Source: CAZFGN01 sp964518695 (GTDB taxonomy: Bacteria > Patescibacteriota > Minisyncoccia > UBA6257 > Colwellbacteraceae). From it: 13,265 nt of DNA. How positions within the stretch are numbered: position 1 is the stretch's first letter; every line of letters begins with the position of its first letter. Below the pieces are notes generated by a model. It ran no database searches, had not been told where the DNA came from, and worked only from the letters and a program-made list of their open reading frames with translations. The position numbers were made by a program, and so were the translations under genes. Location: the NCBI GenBank assembly GCA_964518695.1, contig CAZFGN010000014.1:1-13265 (forward strand), read 5' to 3'. This document shows, piece by piece, positions 5,954 through 13,265 of the stretch.

Positions 5954-7356
5954 TTTTCTATAGCAAACTTTATTTTTTTTAGAGTTTCCTCCTTTCCCAA
6001 GGCTTCCATTATCTCGCCCGGGCCGGGAGAAGCGCTTTTTCCGGAGAGCGCGACTCTCACAGGCCAAAATAACTCCCCTCTCTTTCCTGATTCCGTTAAA
6101 TTATTCAAACCTTCTTCCAAGTGTTCGGCAGAAAATTCATCGGGTTCGGTATTTTCAATAAACAAAAGCGTTTTTTTGAGACTATCTACTATCTTCACGA
6201 GTTCCAGGTCTTTCCACTTCAAGAGTTCTTTGTCGTAGTTTGGCAATTCGAAATAAAAGTCTACGAGTTCCTTAAATTCGCTGAACTTTTTAATACGTCC
6301 TTTGACAGAAGCAACTATAGGTTCCGTGAGATGCCAATGGGAAGGGATAAATTGTTTTGCTATTTCTATAAATTCGCTGATATCTAATTTATTAAGATAA
6401 TAACCGTTAAGCCAATTCAACTTTTCTGGATTGAAAATCGCGCCCCCCTTCTGGACTCTTCCTAAGTCGAATTCGTTGGCAAGCTCTTCGAGACTCATAA
6501 TTTCTTTATCCTCTCTGGGATGCCAACCCAAATAACCCAAAAAATTAATCATAGCCTCTTTTAAGTAACCGCTACTTATATAATCTTTCAAGGCGGTGTC
6601 ACTAAAACGTTTCGACATCTTACTCCTGTCAGGATTCAAAATCAGAGGCAAATGAGCGAATTGTGGACTAGTGAATCCCAGGGCTTGAGCTATCAAAACT
6701 TGTCTAGGAGTATTAGAGAGGTGTTCCTCTCCACGAATGACATGGGTTATTTCCATAAGGGCGTCATCAACAACCACCGCGAAATTATACAGTGGCTCGT
6801 CTAAGTTTCTTGCTATGATTAAATCGCCGATTAGGGAGGTATCGAATTTAACTGTGCCCCTGATTATGTCTTTGATGCTCAAGATTGTATTTTGAACCCT
6901 GAAACGCAAGACATAGGAATCTTTACGTTCCAATCTTTCTTTAATCTCATCCTTTCTCAAATTACCGCATTTGCCCGAATATTTGGGCTGTATTCCTTGA
7001 GACATCAGAGCTTGTTTTTCAGCTTCTAGATCTTCTTTGGAGCAAAAACAATAATAAGCCTTGTTTTCTTGCAGGAGCTGTTCCAAGTATTTTTTATAGA
7101 TATCTATTCTTTCGCTCTGTTTATAAAACTCGTCCCAGTTCAATCCCAGCCATTTCAAACCACTCTTGATATTTTCTTCAAATTCCGGTCTGGATCTCTC
7201 CTTATCAGTATCTTCAATTCGCAAAATAAACTGGCCGTTATGACCTTTCGCGAACAGCCAATTGAAGAGAGCGGTTCTAACATTACCTATGTGGAGTAAC
7301 CCCGTAGGTGAAGGTGGAAACCTTACTCTTACTTTGTCGGACTTATCCCCTGCCAC
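5941..7356 (-). CDS. gltX: Glutamyl-tRNA synthetase
   Basis: A 471-residue class I aminoacyl-tRNA synthetase that charges tRNA-Glu. The Rossmann core has VRFPPSPTGLLHIGN (11-25) with the HIGH-type signature HIGN, and ILRIEDTDKERS (44-55). The second signature is SKMSKR (245-250). A possible zinc-binding insert is present with C103-x-C105 and C130. The C-terminal anticodon-binding domain covers roughly 330-471. Length is normal for bacterial GluRS. The start is GTG at 7356, which places KVRVRFPPSPTG at the usual distance from the N terminus; an ATG nearby at 7361 is out of frame. The gene overlaps murG by 14 nt and the M23 gene by 13 nt, so it is embedded in the cell-wall operon. Whether it also charges tRNA-Gln (non-discriminating, with GatCAB) cannot be told from sequence by eye. 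Confidence 0.96.
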   Translation of the reverse strand: MAGDKSDKVRVRFPPSPTGLLHIGNVRTALFNWLFAKGHNGQFILRIEDTDKERSRPEFEENIKSGLKWLGLNWDEFYKQSERIDIYKKYLEQLLQENKAYYCFCSKEDLEAEKQALMSQGIQPKYSGKCGNLRKDEIKERLERKDSYVLRFRVQNTILSIKDIIRGTVKFDTSLIGDLIIARNLDEPLYNFAVVVDDALMEITHVIRGEEHLSNTPRQVLIAQALGFTSPQFAHLPLILNPDRSKMSKRFSDTALKDYISSGYLKEAMINFLGYLGWHPREDKEIMSLEELANEFDLGRVQKGGAIFNPEKLNWLNGYYLNKLDISEFIEIAKQFIPSHWHLTEPIVASVKGRIKKFSEFKELVDFYFELPNYDKELLKWKDLELVKIVDSLKKTLLFIENTEPDEFSAEHLEEGLNNLTESGKRGELFWPVRVALSGKSASPGPGEIMEALGKEETLKKIKFAIEKCGS

Positions 7357-8506
7357 CCCATAACTCTACGATAATTTGGGCTATTTTTGAAGCGGCTTCC
7401 GGGCGAGAGAAATTTAGGGCTGCTTTTTTCATGATCTCACTTTCAGAGAGATTTTGGGTTATTTTTTTGATCTGACTGATAAAGAGATTAGGCAAAAGAT
7501 TGGTTTGTTCTATAACGATAGCCGCGCCGCTTGCGGCGTATTGATAAGCATTTTTTGTTTGGTGATCGGAAGCCGCTACATCCGGTGGTAGAGGTATTAA
7601 AATAGACGGTTTGCCGAAAGCGGCAATTTCAAAAATGTTACTAGCTCCGGCACGTGAGACAACAACATCAGCCGCTATATAAGCAGACCTGATATCATTC
7701 ATAAAATAGTCAACAGCTTTATATCTTTTAATCAAATCCTCCGGCAATTTCTCCGCGATATAATTAACTTCTTTAACCACTTCGTCATAATTAGCAGATC
7801 CGGTCTGATGTAAGACTTGAGTAGTCTTTAGGATTGCCTGTAAATTATCTAAGACAAATTCGTTTATTCTCCCCGCGCCTTGAGATCCGCCAATTATTAA
7901 CATCAATGGCAAATCAGAAGAAAAACCAAAGATTTTTTTATTTTTTTCTTTCGTTTCATTTTCCATTCCATTTAGAAGATATTTTCTTATGGGGTTGCCA
8001 ACCATAACAGTCTCTTTATTAGGAAAATACTCCGAAGTTGAAGCGAATGATGTTGCGATGATCTTAGCGTATCTACCCGATAAGAGATTAGTAAGCCCTG
8101 GAACGGTATCGGATTCGTGAACTACTACGGGTATACCATAAAATCTAGCCGTGAGAACGACGGCCAAGGCGCCGGGGCCACCTTTAGAGAAAAGTATATC
8201 AGGCATAAACCAAAACATTTTAAATAGAGCCTGTAACAGGCTGAAGAAAAATTTTGGAACATCGATGAAATTATAAAACGAAAAGTATCGTCTCAATTTA
8301 CTTTCGGCTACACGGCCAACTGAAATATTGTTTATTTGAAAAAGATCTTTGTAAGGACCATAGGCGCCTAAATAACGTAAGTTCAAAGAGATTCTGTTTT
8401 TTCCACAAATTTGTTGAAGCTCGGAAGCCACTGCTATTAGAGGATAAATATGACCTCCCGTTCCGCCACCTGTCAAAAGGACTCTCAATTTTCTCTGTTT
8501 AGCCAT
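7343..8506 (-). CDS. murG: UDP-GlcNAc:lipid I N-acetylglucosaminyltransferase
   Basis: A 387-residue GT28 glycosyltransferase that converts lipid I to lipid II on the inner face of the membrane. The N-terminal domain has LTGGGTGGHIYP (11-22), SKGGPGALA (107-115) and HESDTVPG (130-137). The C-terminal donor-binding domain has GGSQGAGRIN (206-215), SRAGASNIFE (284-293), PLPPDVAASDHQTKNA (305-320) and the terminal RPEAASKIA. All motif glycines are kept. The protein is slightly longer than the E. coli enzyme. Its ATG overlaps the ftsW stop by 8 nt and its end overlaps gltX by 14 nt, so translation is probably coupled across the block. Confidence 0.97.
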   Translation of the reverse strand: MAKQRKLRVLLTGGGTGGHIYPLIAVASELQQICGKNRISLNLRYLGAYGPYKDLFQINNISVGRVAESKLRRYFSFYNFIDVPKFFFSLLQALFKMFWFMPDILFSKGGPGALAVVLTARFYGIPVVVHESDTVPGLTNLLSGRYAKIIATSFASTSEYFPNKETVMVGNPIRKYLLNGMENETKEKNKKIFGFSSDLPLMLIIGGSQGAGRINEFVLDNLQAILKTTQVLHQTGSANYDEVVKEVNYIAEKLPEDLIKRYKAVDYFMNDIRSAYIAADVVVSRAGASNIFEIAAFGKPSILIPLPPDVAASDHQTKNAYQYAASGAAIVIEQTNLLPNLFISQIKKITQNLSESEIMKKAALNFSRPEAASKIAQIIVELWGGRG

Positions 8507-9590
8507 TTTTGCTCATATTTAACATTATGCCTGATATAGTTAAAAATGTTGCCAGCGCCGTCCCGCCGTAACTGATGAAGGGCAGGGGCACGCCGGTTAG
8601 AGGTATAAGGCCTGAATTCGAGCCAATATGGACAAAAACTTGGATGCCGATAACCGTTCCAAAACCGACGAATAATAATTTTCCGAATCTATCCCCTACT
8701 TGTCTTGCCAACTGATAAGAACGTAAAACAATAAAGAAAAAAAGGGTGATGAGCGTAATATTGCCGACAAAGCCGAATTCCTCGGCAATTATAGCGAATA
8801 TGGAGTCTCCTATTCGTTCCGGCAGATATTTTTTAGCAATTGATTTGCCGTATCCTACTCCCAAAATACCGCCACTTCCTATAGTAATTTGCGACCTATC
8901 TATCTGATAGCTTGAACCTTGAATGTCGCGGCTGGGATTTAAGTATGTTTTAATTCTGTCTAAACGATATCCAGTAAAAACAACAAGTATACCTAGAAGT
9001 AGGATACCTGAAAGTACAGCGTAAACTACATATCTCTTTTTAGCTCCACTCACAAAATAAACGGCTAATGCCGAACCCATTATTATTATAACTGAACTTG
9101 TGGATTTCTCTAACACTAGTAGTAAAGCGATAATGCCGCATACTCCCAAAAAAGGCATAAATCCTTCCCAAAAATTTTCACCCCTTTTACTTTTGGCATT
9201 GGAAAGCCAGGCCGCTAAATATAAGATAAAGGTTATTTTTAAAAGTTCCGCTGGTTGGAAGGTAATTGATCCAATATTAATCCATCTTCCGGCCTCTGTT
9301 CCGGAAGAGAATCCGAAAGGAGTAAGAACTAAAATCAAGCCGATAATAGTAATAAAAAGCAGTAGAGTGGCAAATTTTTTATAATACCGATACGGCGTAA
9401 AGCATCCTATGAAAAAGCCCACGATACCTAAGCTCAAGCCGTAAAAAGCTTGGTGTCTTAAGTAATAGTAAGGGTCATCAAAGCCAGATTTGCCCAAATC
9501 AGAAGAGGCAGATGCCAACATTATGATGCCAAATATGGTAAGCAAAAAAACTGGGATCAAAATGGCATAATCAATCTGTCTTACCCTCAT
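8499..9590 (-). CDS. ftsW: Lipid II glycosyltransferase of the SEDS family, FtsW
   Basis: A 363-residue multi-pass membrane protein of the SEDS family (FtsW/RodA/SpoVE), a peptidoglycan polymerase. About ten hydrophobic segments are visible. Family motifs are EAGRWINIG (99-107), FQPAELLKI (111-119), LPERIGDSIFAIIAEEFGF (256-274) and PLTGVPLPFISYGGTAL (330-346). D262 in that third motif lines up with the Asp essential for SEDS polymerase activity. Pairing with murG and position in a division/wall operon favour FtsW over RodA; no class b PBP gene is in the window. The ATG overlaps the TGA of the upstream amidohydrolase gene as ATGA. Confidence 0.93.
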   Translation of the reverse strand: MRVRQIDYAILIPVFLLTIFGIIMLASASSDLGKSGFDDPYYYLRHQAFYGLSLGIVGFFIGCFTPYRYYKKFATLLLFITIIGLILVLTPFGFSSGTEAGRWINIGSITFQPAELLKITFILYLAAWLSNAKSKRGENFWEGFMPFLGVCGIIALLLVLEKSTSSVIIIMGSALAVYFVSGAKKRYVVYAVLSGILLLGILVVFTGYRLDRIKTYLNPSRDIQGSSYQIDRSQITIGSGGILGVGYGKSIAKKYLPERIGDSIFAIIAEEFGFVGNITLITLFFFIVLRSYQLARQVGDRFGKLLFVGFGTVIGIQVFVHIGSNSGLIPLTGVPLPFISYGGTALATFLTISGIMLNMSKNG

Positions 9591-11089
9591 CCTGCTTTGT
9601 GTCTCAAGATTTTTCCTTTGGTAGAGGCGGGTACCGATAGAGAAGCCTTGCCACCTAAAATGACTTCTCTGATTTTGTAATCGTCTTTCCCCAAAATAAC
9701 GAGGTCAGCCACTTTTCCTTCCTTTACAACTCCCCTGTCGCGAATATTAAAATAAAGTGCCGGGGTTGAAGTAATCTTTCTAATTGCTTCTTCAAAAGAC
9801 ATCAAATTTTTGTCCTTGACTAATTCCAAAAACTTAGTAAAAGTATTGGTTGATCTCTCGTGTTTCAAGAATTCTCCAGGCGCTGGCGAGTTACCATTAG
9901 AGGCGATAAGCGCTCTTTCATCTTTTAGGGTTTCTACCAAGACGTCAAAATTAATATCCTGAACAAAAACAGTAGCCTTGAGTTTAGTCATGTTCATAAT
10001 AGTAATAAGAGTTTCAGGAATCGAAGTTTCTAAATCGCGACTCGCTTGTTCTATCGATTTGCCGACAAGATAGCTGTTCCGCGGAGCACTGGCAATACGA
10101 ATAGAGCTTAATTTTTTAACCATGGGTAACAAATCTTCTTTAATCCTTGCTATGGTATCGCCATTTCTTAATTCCTCAAGCATCGCGTTAACACTATCAA
10201 GTTGTGCCCAGTTGGGTAAAAGTTTATGAATCTGATAAATGCTTGTGTCGTGAGGGTAAATATCAAAGTATAGGCGCCCGAGTGGAGTATTTTCTCTAAT
10301 GTACTTTAGAGATTTTTGGAATTGTTCTTCAACTCCGCCGATGGGGCGAAGATGGCTTATGAGAGTTTTTGTCTCTGTGTAATTTGCGGTTCTCACGGTC
10401 TCTTCAACTGACTTCAAGAGTTCGTTAGTTTGGTTTCTCAAGTGAGTGCCATGGACTCCGTTAGTAGATTTTAAAATGCTGACTAACCTTTTTATTTCTT
10501 TTTCCGAGGCAAACTCGCCACGCATGTAACCCAATCCGGTGGAGAATCCAAAAGCGCCGTCGCTCATGGCTCGTTCAATAACATTCTCAAAAACTTTTAA
10601 CTCTGACTCCGTTAATTCTCTATATTCTCCTCTTGTTATAGCGTCCCTTATAGTACGATGGCCAATCAAAGTACCGAAGTTTACCCCTAGAGGAAGTGTT
10701 TCCAAGCTGGACAAAAGTTCTTCCACTGTGTGCCAGTTAACATTCACTTTATCGATATCCGCCCACTCTTCCAAGGACTCTAAAGTGCCATAGAGAAGTG
10801 GCGCCAAGGACATTCCACAGTGACCGCCGATAATTGTAGTAACGCCTTGATTTACGAAATCATTTTGCCTTGGATTAGTGAAAAGATGGAGATAATGGTC
10901 GGAATCGGTATCAATGTCTATAAACCCCGGTGTAAGATAATTGTTCAAGCCTTCAATGACTTCGTCAGCTTTCTTATATTTGAGGTCACCTATGGCAGAG
11001 ATGATATTCTTCTGTACAAAAACATCGGCCTTATAAGGCGACTTGCCTTCGCCATCAACAATTTGAACACCTTTAATAAGAAGGCTCAT
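9587..11089 (-). CDS. Amidohydrolase, N-acyl-D-amino-acid deacylase family, divergent metal site
   Basis: A 500-residue metal-dependent hydrolase of the D-aminoacylase branch. Family marks are the small N-terminal beta domain (LIKGVQIVDGEGK), PGFIDI (54-59), GVTTIIGGHCGMSLAP (82-97) with the ligand-type C91, GAFGFSTGLGYMRG (178-191), HGTHLRN (213-219, H215), LISHLRPIGG (243-252, H246) and a C-terminal SLEEAI/ADLVIL-type closing domain. Where D-aminoacylases have the metal-binding H-x-H after PGFID, this protein has D60-T-D62, and the usual SDG aspartate position reads SNG (N398). Activity on N-acyl-D-amino acids is therefore doubtful; a different substrate or metal set is possible. It is the first gene of the block that continues into ftsW by an ATGA overlap, hinting at a link to D-amino acids or wall turnover. 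The ATG at 11089 gives a standard N terminus. Confidence 0.85.
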   Translation of the reverse strand: MSLLIKGVQIVDGEGKSPYKADVFVQKNIISAIGDLKYKKADEVIEGLNNYLTPGFIDIDTDSDHYLHLFTNPRQNDFVNQGVTTIIGGHCGMSLAPLLYGTLESLEEWADIDKVNVNWHTVEELLSSLETLPLGVNFGTLIGHRTIRDAITRGEYRELTESELKVFENVIERAMSDGAFGFSTGLGYMRGEFASEKEIKRLVSILKSTNGVHGTHLRNQTNELLKSVEETVRTANYTETKTLISHLRPIGGVEEQFQKSLKYIRENTPLGRLYFDIYPHDTSIYQIHKLLPNWAQLDSVNAMLEELRNGDTIARIKEDLLPMVKKLSSIRIASAPRNSYLVGKSIEQASRDLETSIPETLITIMNMTKLKATVFVQDINFDVLVETLKDERALIASNGNSPAPGEFLKHERSTNTFTKFLELVKDKNLMSFEEAIRKITSTPALYFNIRDRGVVKEGKVADLVILGKDDYKIREVILGGKASLSVPASTKGKILRHKAG

Positions 11090-11096
11090 AAACTAA

Positions 11097-11102
11097 ATGA
11101 TA
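11097..11102 (-). promoter_or_regulatory. -10 box of the amidohydrolase-ftsW-murG-gltX-M23 operon
   Basis: Minus-strand TATCAT ends 7 nt before the ATG at 11089 with no Shine-Dalgarno sequence between, predicting a leaderless or nearly leaderless operon mRNA. The region upstream is AT-rich and lacks a clear -35 box. The whole gap to the preceding gene is 55 bp, so this is the main available promoter for the five-gene block unless read-through occurs. Confidence 0.5.
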
Positions 11103-11144
11103 CAACAAATTAATAAATGAGACGACTTAGAGTTAGCGCAGAGG

Positions 11145-13265
11145 TTACAAGACTAGATAATTATTCACTGTGCCAGCCGCTCCAGTATTGCCAATAATAC
11201 CAGGACTGCCACCGCCGCTACCGCCAGGACCAATACCCCCACCGGCGCCGCCACTTACGCTCTCAACACCAGAGCCAGTTTTAGTTTTATAAATCAGATA
11301 AATCATGCCACCAGAGCCTCCAGATCCACCGCCACCTCCACCACCGGCGCCACCAAAACCATTCCCTGCACCTCCACCTCCACCAGTACCGCCAGTGCCC
11401 CCCTTCGCCTCAATGATTCCATTATTTACGATAGAAGATGCCGCGATATATATATTACCGCCAGAACCCCCAGAGCCGCCGCCAGAACCGGCAGACGCGC
11501 TATAAGATGTAAGCGAATAACTACCAGCGCCGCCACCCCCTCCTCCAGAGCCGCTAGAACTATTAGAGCCGCCGTATCGAGTGAAAGATGTTAATAGGGC
11601 ATCAGATGGTTCTAGGAAACGGAATACTTCAAAAATTGAACGAACACCAAAGGCAGGCGCGGAAGCAACTGAAACTGCTCCTCCTCCGCCTGGGCTACCG
11701 CCATTATTGTCGGGATCACCAGAGTCGCCGCCTTGGCCACCAGAAACGCCGGAAATAGGCGTAATGCGACTGTAACTATTAATTGTGGTAACACTAACTC
11801 CTCCACCGCCACCAGCTCGCCCAGCTGGGCCCGTGCCTCCTCCCTGTTTACCTCCCCCGCCACCGCCACCTGGTACTCCAGTAGTTGAAGCCGCTAAAGA
11901 TCCCGCGCCGTGCGCTGCGGTACCAGCAATGCCACCAATAGTGTCAGGGGGCTCTGATGATCCATTTGCGCCGCTGCCACCATTACCATTTCCACCATTT
12001 CCACCATTGCTAAAAATCTTGAAAGTAGCGTTTATGGTTAACGTGCCTTTGACATAAATCTTCCAACCTTTAGGATCCAAGTTTCCGCCAGAGAGAGTAA
12101 GATTATTGAAATACGCGTCTCTCGTAAGCGAGTTGCTTGAAATTGCTCCATTGCCACCAGAGAAACCGCCGGAGTTAATGTCTACCGTGCCATCGGGGCC
12201 GTCACCAAAATATAAAGCGCTGCCACCGCCTCCTCCACCACCAACCAAATCAACATAAGCAGTGTTATTCTCCGAGACTTTGAACTTGTTGGCAGAGGAA
12301 TCGAAGTATATTCTGCCTTGGGTAAGAGGACTGAGACCCGCGGCTGCGGCGGTTATGCCACGGAGGGATGTAGCTCCGTTGAGGTCAAAGATTGAGCCAG
12401 GTGTTGTCCCAATCCCCACATTCCCTCCGGTCGGGTTAAGGATGATGTTGCCTTTGGTGGCGTTAGAGGTGGACTCCAGGGTGAGGACTCCGGAGGCGAT
12501 ATCGTTGCCAAAGAGGGTGTTGTTCTTGGCATTCACGGGTTGCGTCCAGGGAGTTTGAGAGCCAACATTCTGCCAAGAGGTGCCGTTGTAGACTCGGAGT
12601 CGTTCATTGCCTGTCGTGGTGTTGTAATAGAGGGTGCCAGCTGTGGTGGAGATGGGGTCTCCTTGGGCATCGGTAAAGGTACCAAGGCCTAGGATGTTAC
12701 TCACGAAGAGATTTTTCCATTTACGGTTGGGGCCTATCTGACCAAGGCTTATTGAGTCATCAACATTTGGAATGAGGTTGGAGTCAAAGGTGGCAGCCGA
12801 CACTCGGCCTACGGCTGAACGGAGGGTTTTGGTGACAGCTAGCTGGGGGTTAACGGAATTATAACTTAGCTGGGCATCAATCTGGACGGTGGCATGGCCT
12901 CCTTGAATGTCGAACTTGGTGAAGTTAAGGGAATCAGCTTTGACATTGGTAGTGGTGAGGTTAGTTGCGGTAGTTAGATCACAGTATTTGTTTGTGGAAT
13001 CTGGACCAGCAAGTTTGATTGTGTTGGTGTCAAGATAGACACAGGTGGGGTCTATGGCTAGATCTTTGAATCTTAGTCTCAAGAGAGGGCCGGAGGTAGA
13101 GAGACTGCATGTGGTTTGATCTGGGCCGGCACATTCTATGAGGGAGGCGTCTCTCACTAATCTTTGGACAGTGGTAAGGATGAGGTTTAACTCTTGGCCT
13201 ACTTGGGTGTTTACGATCTCTGTGTTGTTGATTCTGGTGGTGGCGACAAGGATGGTGGTGAGGAG
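11145..13265 (-). CDS. Pilin-like, tail-fibre-like, Gly-rich surface protein (5' end outside window)
   Basis: The frame is open to the right edge: 706 residues are visible and the N terminus is missing. Residues 1-36 read LLTTILVATTRINNTEIVN then VGQELNLILTTVQRL, resembling the helix following a type IV pilin N terminus; the prepilin cleavage site would lie outside. Residues about 37-155 have four Cys (45, 53, 75, 95), possibly two disulfides, and LRSAVGRVSAATF, a pilin-like globular part. About 166-340 is tail-fibre-like: SISLGQIGPNRKWKNLFVS, LYYNTTTGNERLRVYNG, GNVGIGTTPGSIFDLNG and GRIYFDSSANKF. From about 342 to the end it is Gly-rich (GGxGG runs), broken by beta-like stretches such as WKIYVKGTLTINATFKIF, GGNIYIAASSIVNNGIIEA and GGMIYLIYKTKTG. 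A GTG at 13157 is an internal Val, not the start. Role inferred: adhesin displayed through pilin-type export. It is not a typical major pilin, being far too long. Confidence 0.75.
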   Translation of the reverse strand, partial: LLTTILVATTRINNTEIVNTQVGQELNLILTTVQRLVRDASLIECAGPDQTTCSLSTSGPLLRLRFKDLAIDPTCVYLDTNTIKLAGPDSTNKYCDLTTATNLTTTNVKADSLNFTKFDIQGGHATVQIDAQLSYNSVNPQLAVTKTLRSAVGRVSAATFDSNLIPNVDDSISLGQIGPNRKWKNLFVSNILGLGTFTDAQGDPISTTAGTLYYNTTTGNERLRVYNGTSWQNVGSQTPWTQPVNAKNNTLFGNDIASGVLTLESTSNATKGNIILNPTGGNVGIGTTPGSIFDLNGATSLRGITAAAAGLSPLTQGRIYFDSSANKFKVSENNTAYVDLVGGGGGGGSALYFGDGPDGTVDINSGGFSGGNGAISSNSLTRDAYFNNLTLSGGNLDPKGWKIYVKGTLTINATFKIFSNGGNGGNGNGGSGANGSSEPPDTIGGIAGTAAHGAGSLAASTTGVPGGGGGGGKQGGGTGPAGRAGGGGGVSVTTINSYSRITPISGVSGGQGGDSGDPDNNGGSPGGGGAVSVASAPAFGVRSIFEVFRFLEPSDALLTSFTRYGGSNSSSGSGGGGGGAGSYSLTSYSASAGSGGGSGGSGGNIYIAASSIVNNGIIEAKGGTGGTGGGGGAGNGFGGAGGGGGGGSGGSGGMIYLIYKTKTGSGVESVSGGAGGGIGPGGSGGGSPGIIGNTGAAGTVNNYLVL
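11160..12245 (-). repeat. Gly-rich low-complexity coding region
   Basis: On the minus strand this part of the large surface-protein gene is built from short GGN-rich runs (plus strand CCNCCN), encoding poly-Gly and GGSGG-type segments. At least three units pair a Gly run with an Ile/Tyr-rich strand: IYVKGTLTI, GGNIYIAASSIV and GGMIYLIYKT. Glycine-rich adhesins of phage tails, for example the gp38 adhesins, use such runs as packed polyglycine II helices, which is a possible fold here but not proven. Long Pro-rich frames on the opposite strand are by-products of this composition. Confidence 0.75.

Noticed and set aside
5954..6067. 38-codon N-terminal extension of the M23 peptidase frame
   Set aside because: It lies inside the gltX coding sequence, has a basic low-hydrophobicity composition, and would place the signal peptide internally; ATG at 5953 gives a normal signal peptide.
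8522..8529. CATTATGC in the end of ftsW as a second dif half-site
   Set aside because: No inverted partner arm lies 6 bp away; it is coding sequence for MLNMS near the FtsW C terminus.
11612..11869. Second minus-strand frame within the Gly-rich region
   Set aside because: It is an out-of-frame shadow of the long surface-protein frame in repetitive GC-rich DNA.
11305..12057. Plus-strand Pro-rich open frames opposite the Gly-rich region
   Set aside because: They are the complement of GGN glycine codons; no signal peptide, no promoter and no independent start context.
12262..12558. Plus-strand 98-codon frame opposite the tail-fibre-like segment
   Set aside because: Antisense shadow; the minus-strand frame shows recognisable tail-fibre-like motifs throughout.
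1..13265. CRISPR array, tRNA or rRNA genes, insertion sequences
   Set aside because: No regularly spaced direct repeats, no cloverleaf-like sequence with a T-arm GTTCRA block, and no transposase-like frame were found on either strand.

Overview
The window looks like a chromosomal segment of a Candidate Phyla Radiation (Patescibacteria) bacterium, most likely Parcubacteria. The evidence is compact, overlapping genes; almost no Shine-Dalgarno sites; -10 boxes only 6-15 nt before start codons; small single-pass membrane proteins; and a large pilin-like surface protein. TGA is used as a stop (end of the S41 peptidase gene and of the amidohydrolase gene), which argues against the TGA=Gly code of Gracilibacteria/Absconditabacteria. 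The lineage call is inference from gene content and style, not from a marker-gene tree.

Left part (1-2.2 kb): a membrane-anchored S41 (CtpA/CtpB-like) protease is translationally coupled by an ATGA overlap to rplI (L9). rplI meets rpmA (L27) tail to tail with a 4-nt antisense overlap. rpmA is divergent from a 53-residue membrane protein gene. A perfect 16-bp inverted repeat then separates that gene from a convergent PD-(D/E)XK (RecB/Cas4-like) nuclease gene. Copies of a 13-bp sequence, ATACTGTATACTA, lie in the two intergenic gaps that bracket the small protein and the nuclease.

Central part (3-11.1 kb): a minus-strand cell-wall and division block, read from right to left. It runs divergent amidohydrolase (N-acyl-D-amino-acid deacylase family) - ftsW - murG - gltX - M23 peptidase with coiled coil; these five are joined by overlaps of 4, 8, 14 and 13 nt and look like one operon. 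A 49-residue hydrophobic/amphipathic protein with its own -10 box follows, then murC. FtsW polymerises lipid II, MurG makes lipid II, MurC adds L-Ala to UDP-MurNAc and the M23 protein is an envelope peptidoglycan hydrolase, so the block covers precursor synthesis, polymerisation and cleavage. Between the 49-residue gene and murC lies a 28-bp dif-like site (two 10-bp perfect inverted arms around 6 bp), which shares CGCATAATGTA and TTATG with E. coli dif on the minus strand.

Right part (11.1 kb to the edge): a long minus-strand gene runs off the window. Its visible N-terminal part resembles the body of a CPR type IV pilin-like protein, followed by a phage-tail-fibre-like segment and then about 360 residues of Gly-rich sequence with interspersed beta-strand-like stretches. 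It is best read as a pilin-like, surface-displayed adhesin candidate. The most interesting items are the dif-like site, this mosaic protein, the amidohydrolase with changed metal ligands, the 49-residue gene, and the near-leaderless promoter pattern. No tRNA, rRNA, CRISPR array or insertion sequence was seen, and no gene-free stretch exceeds 300 bases.
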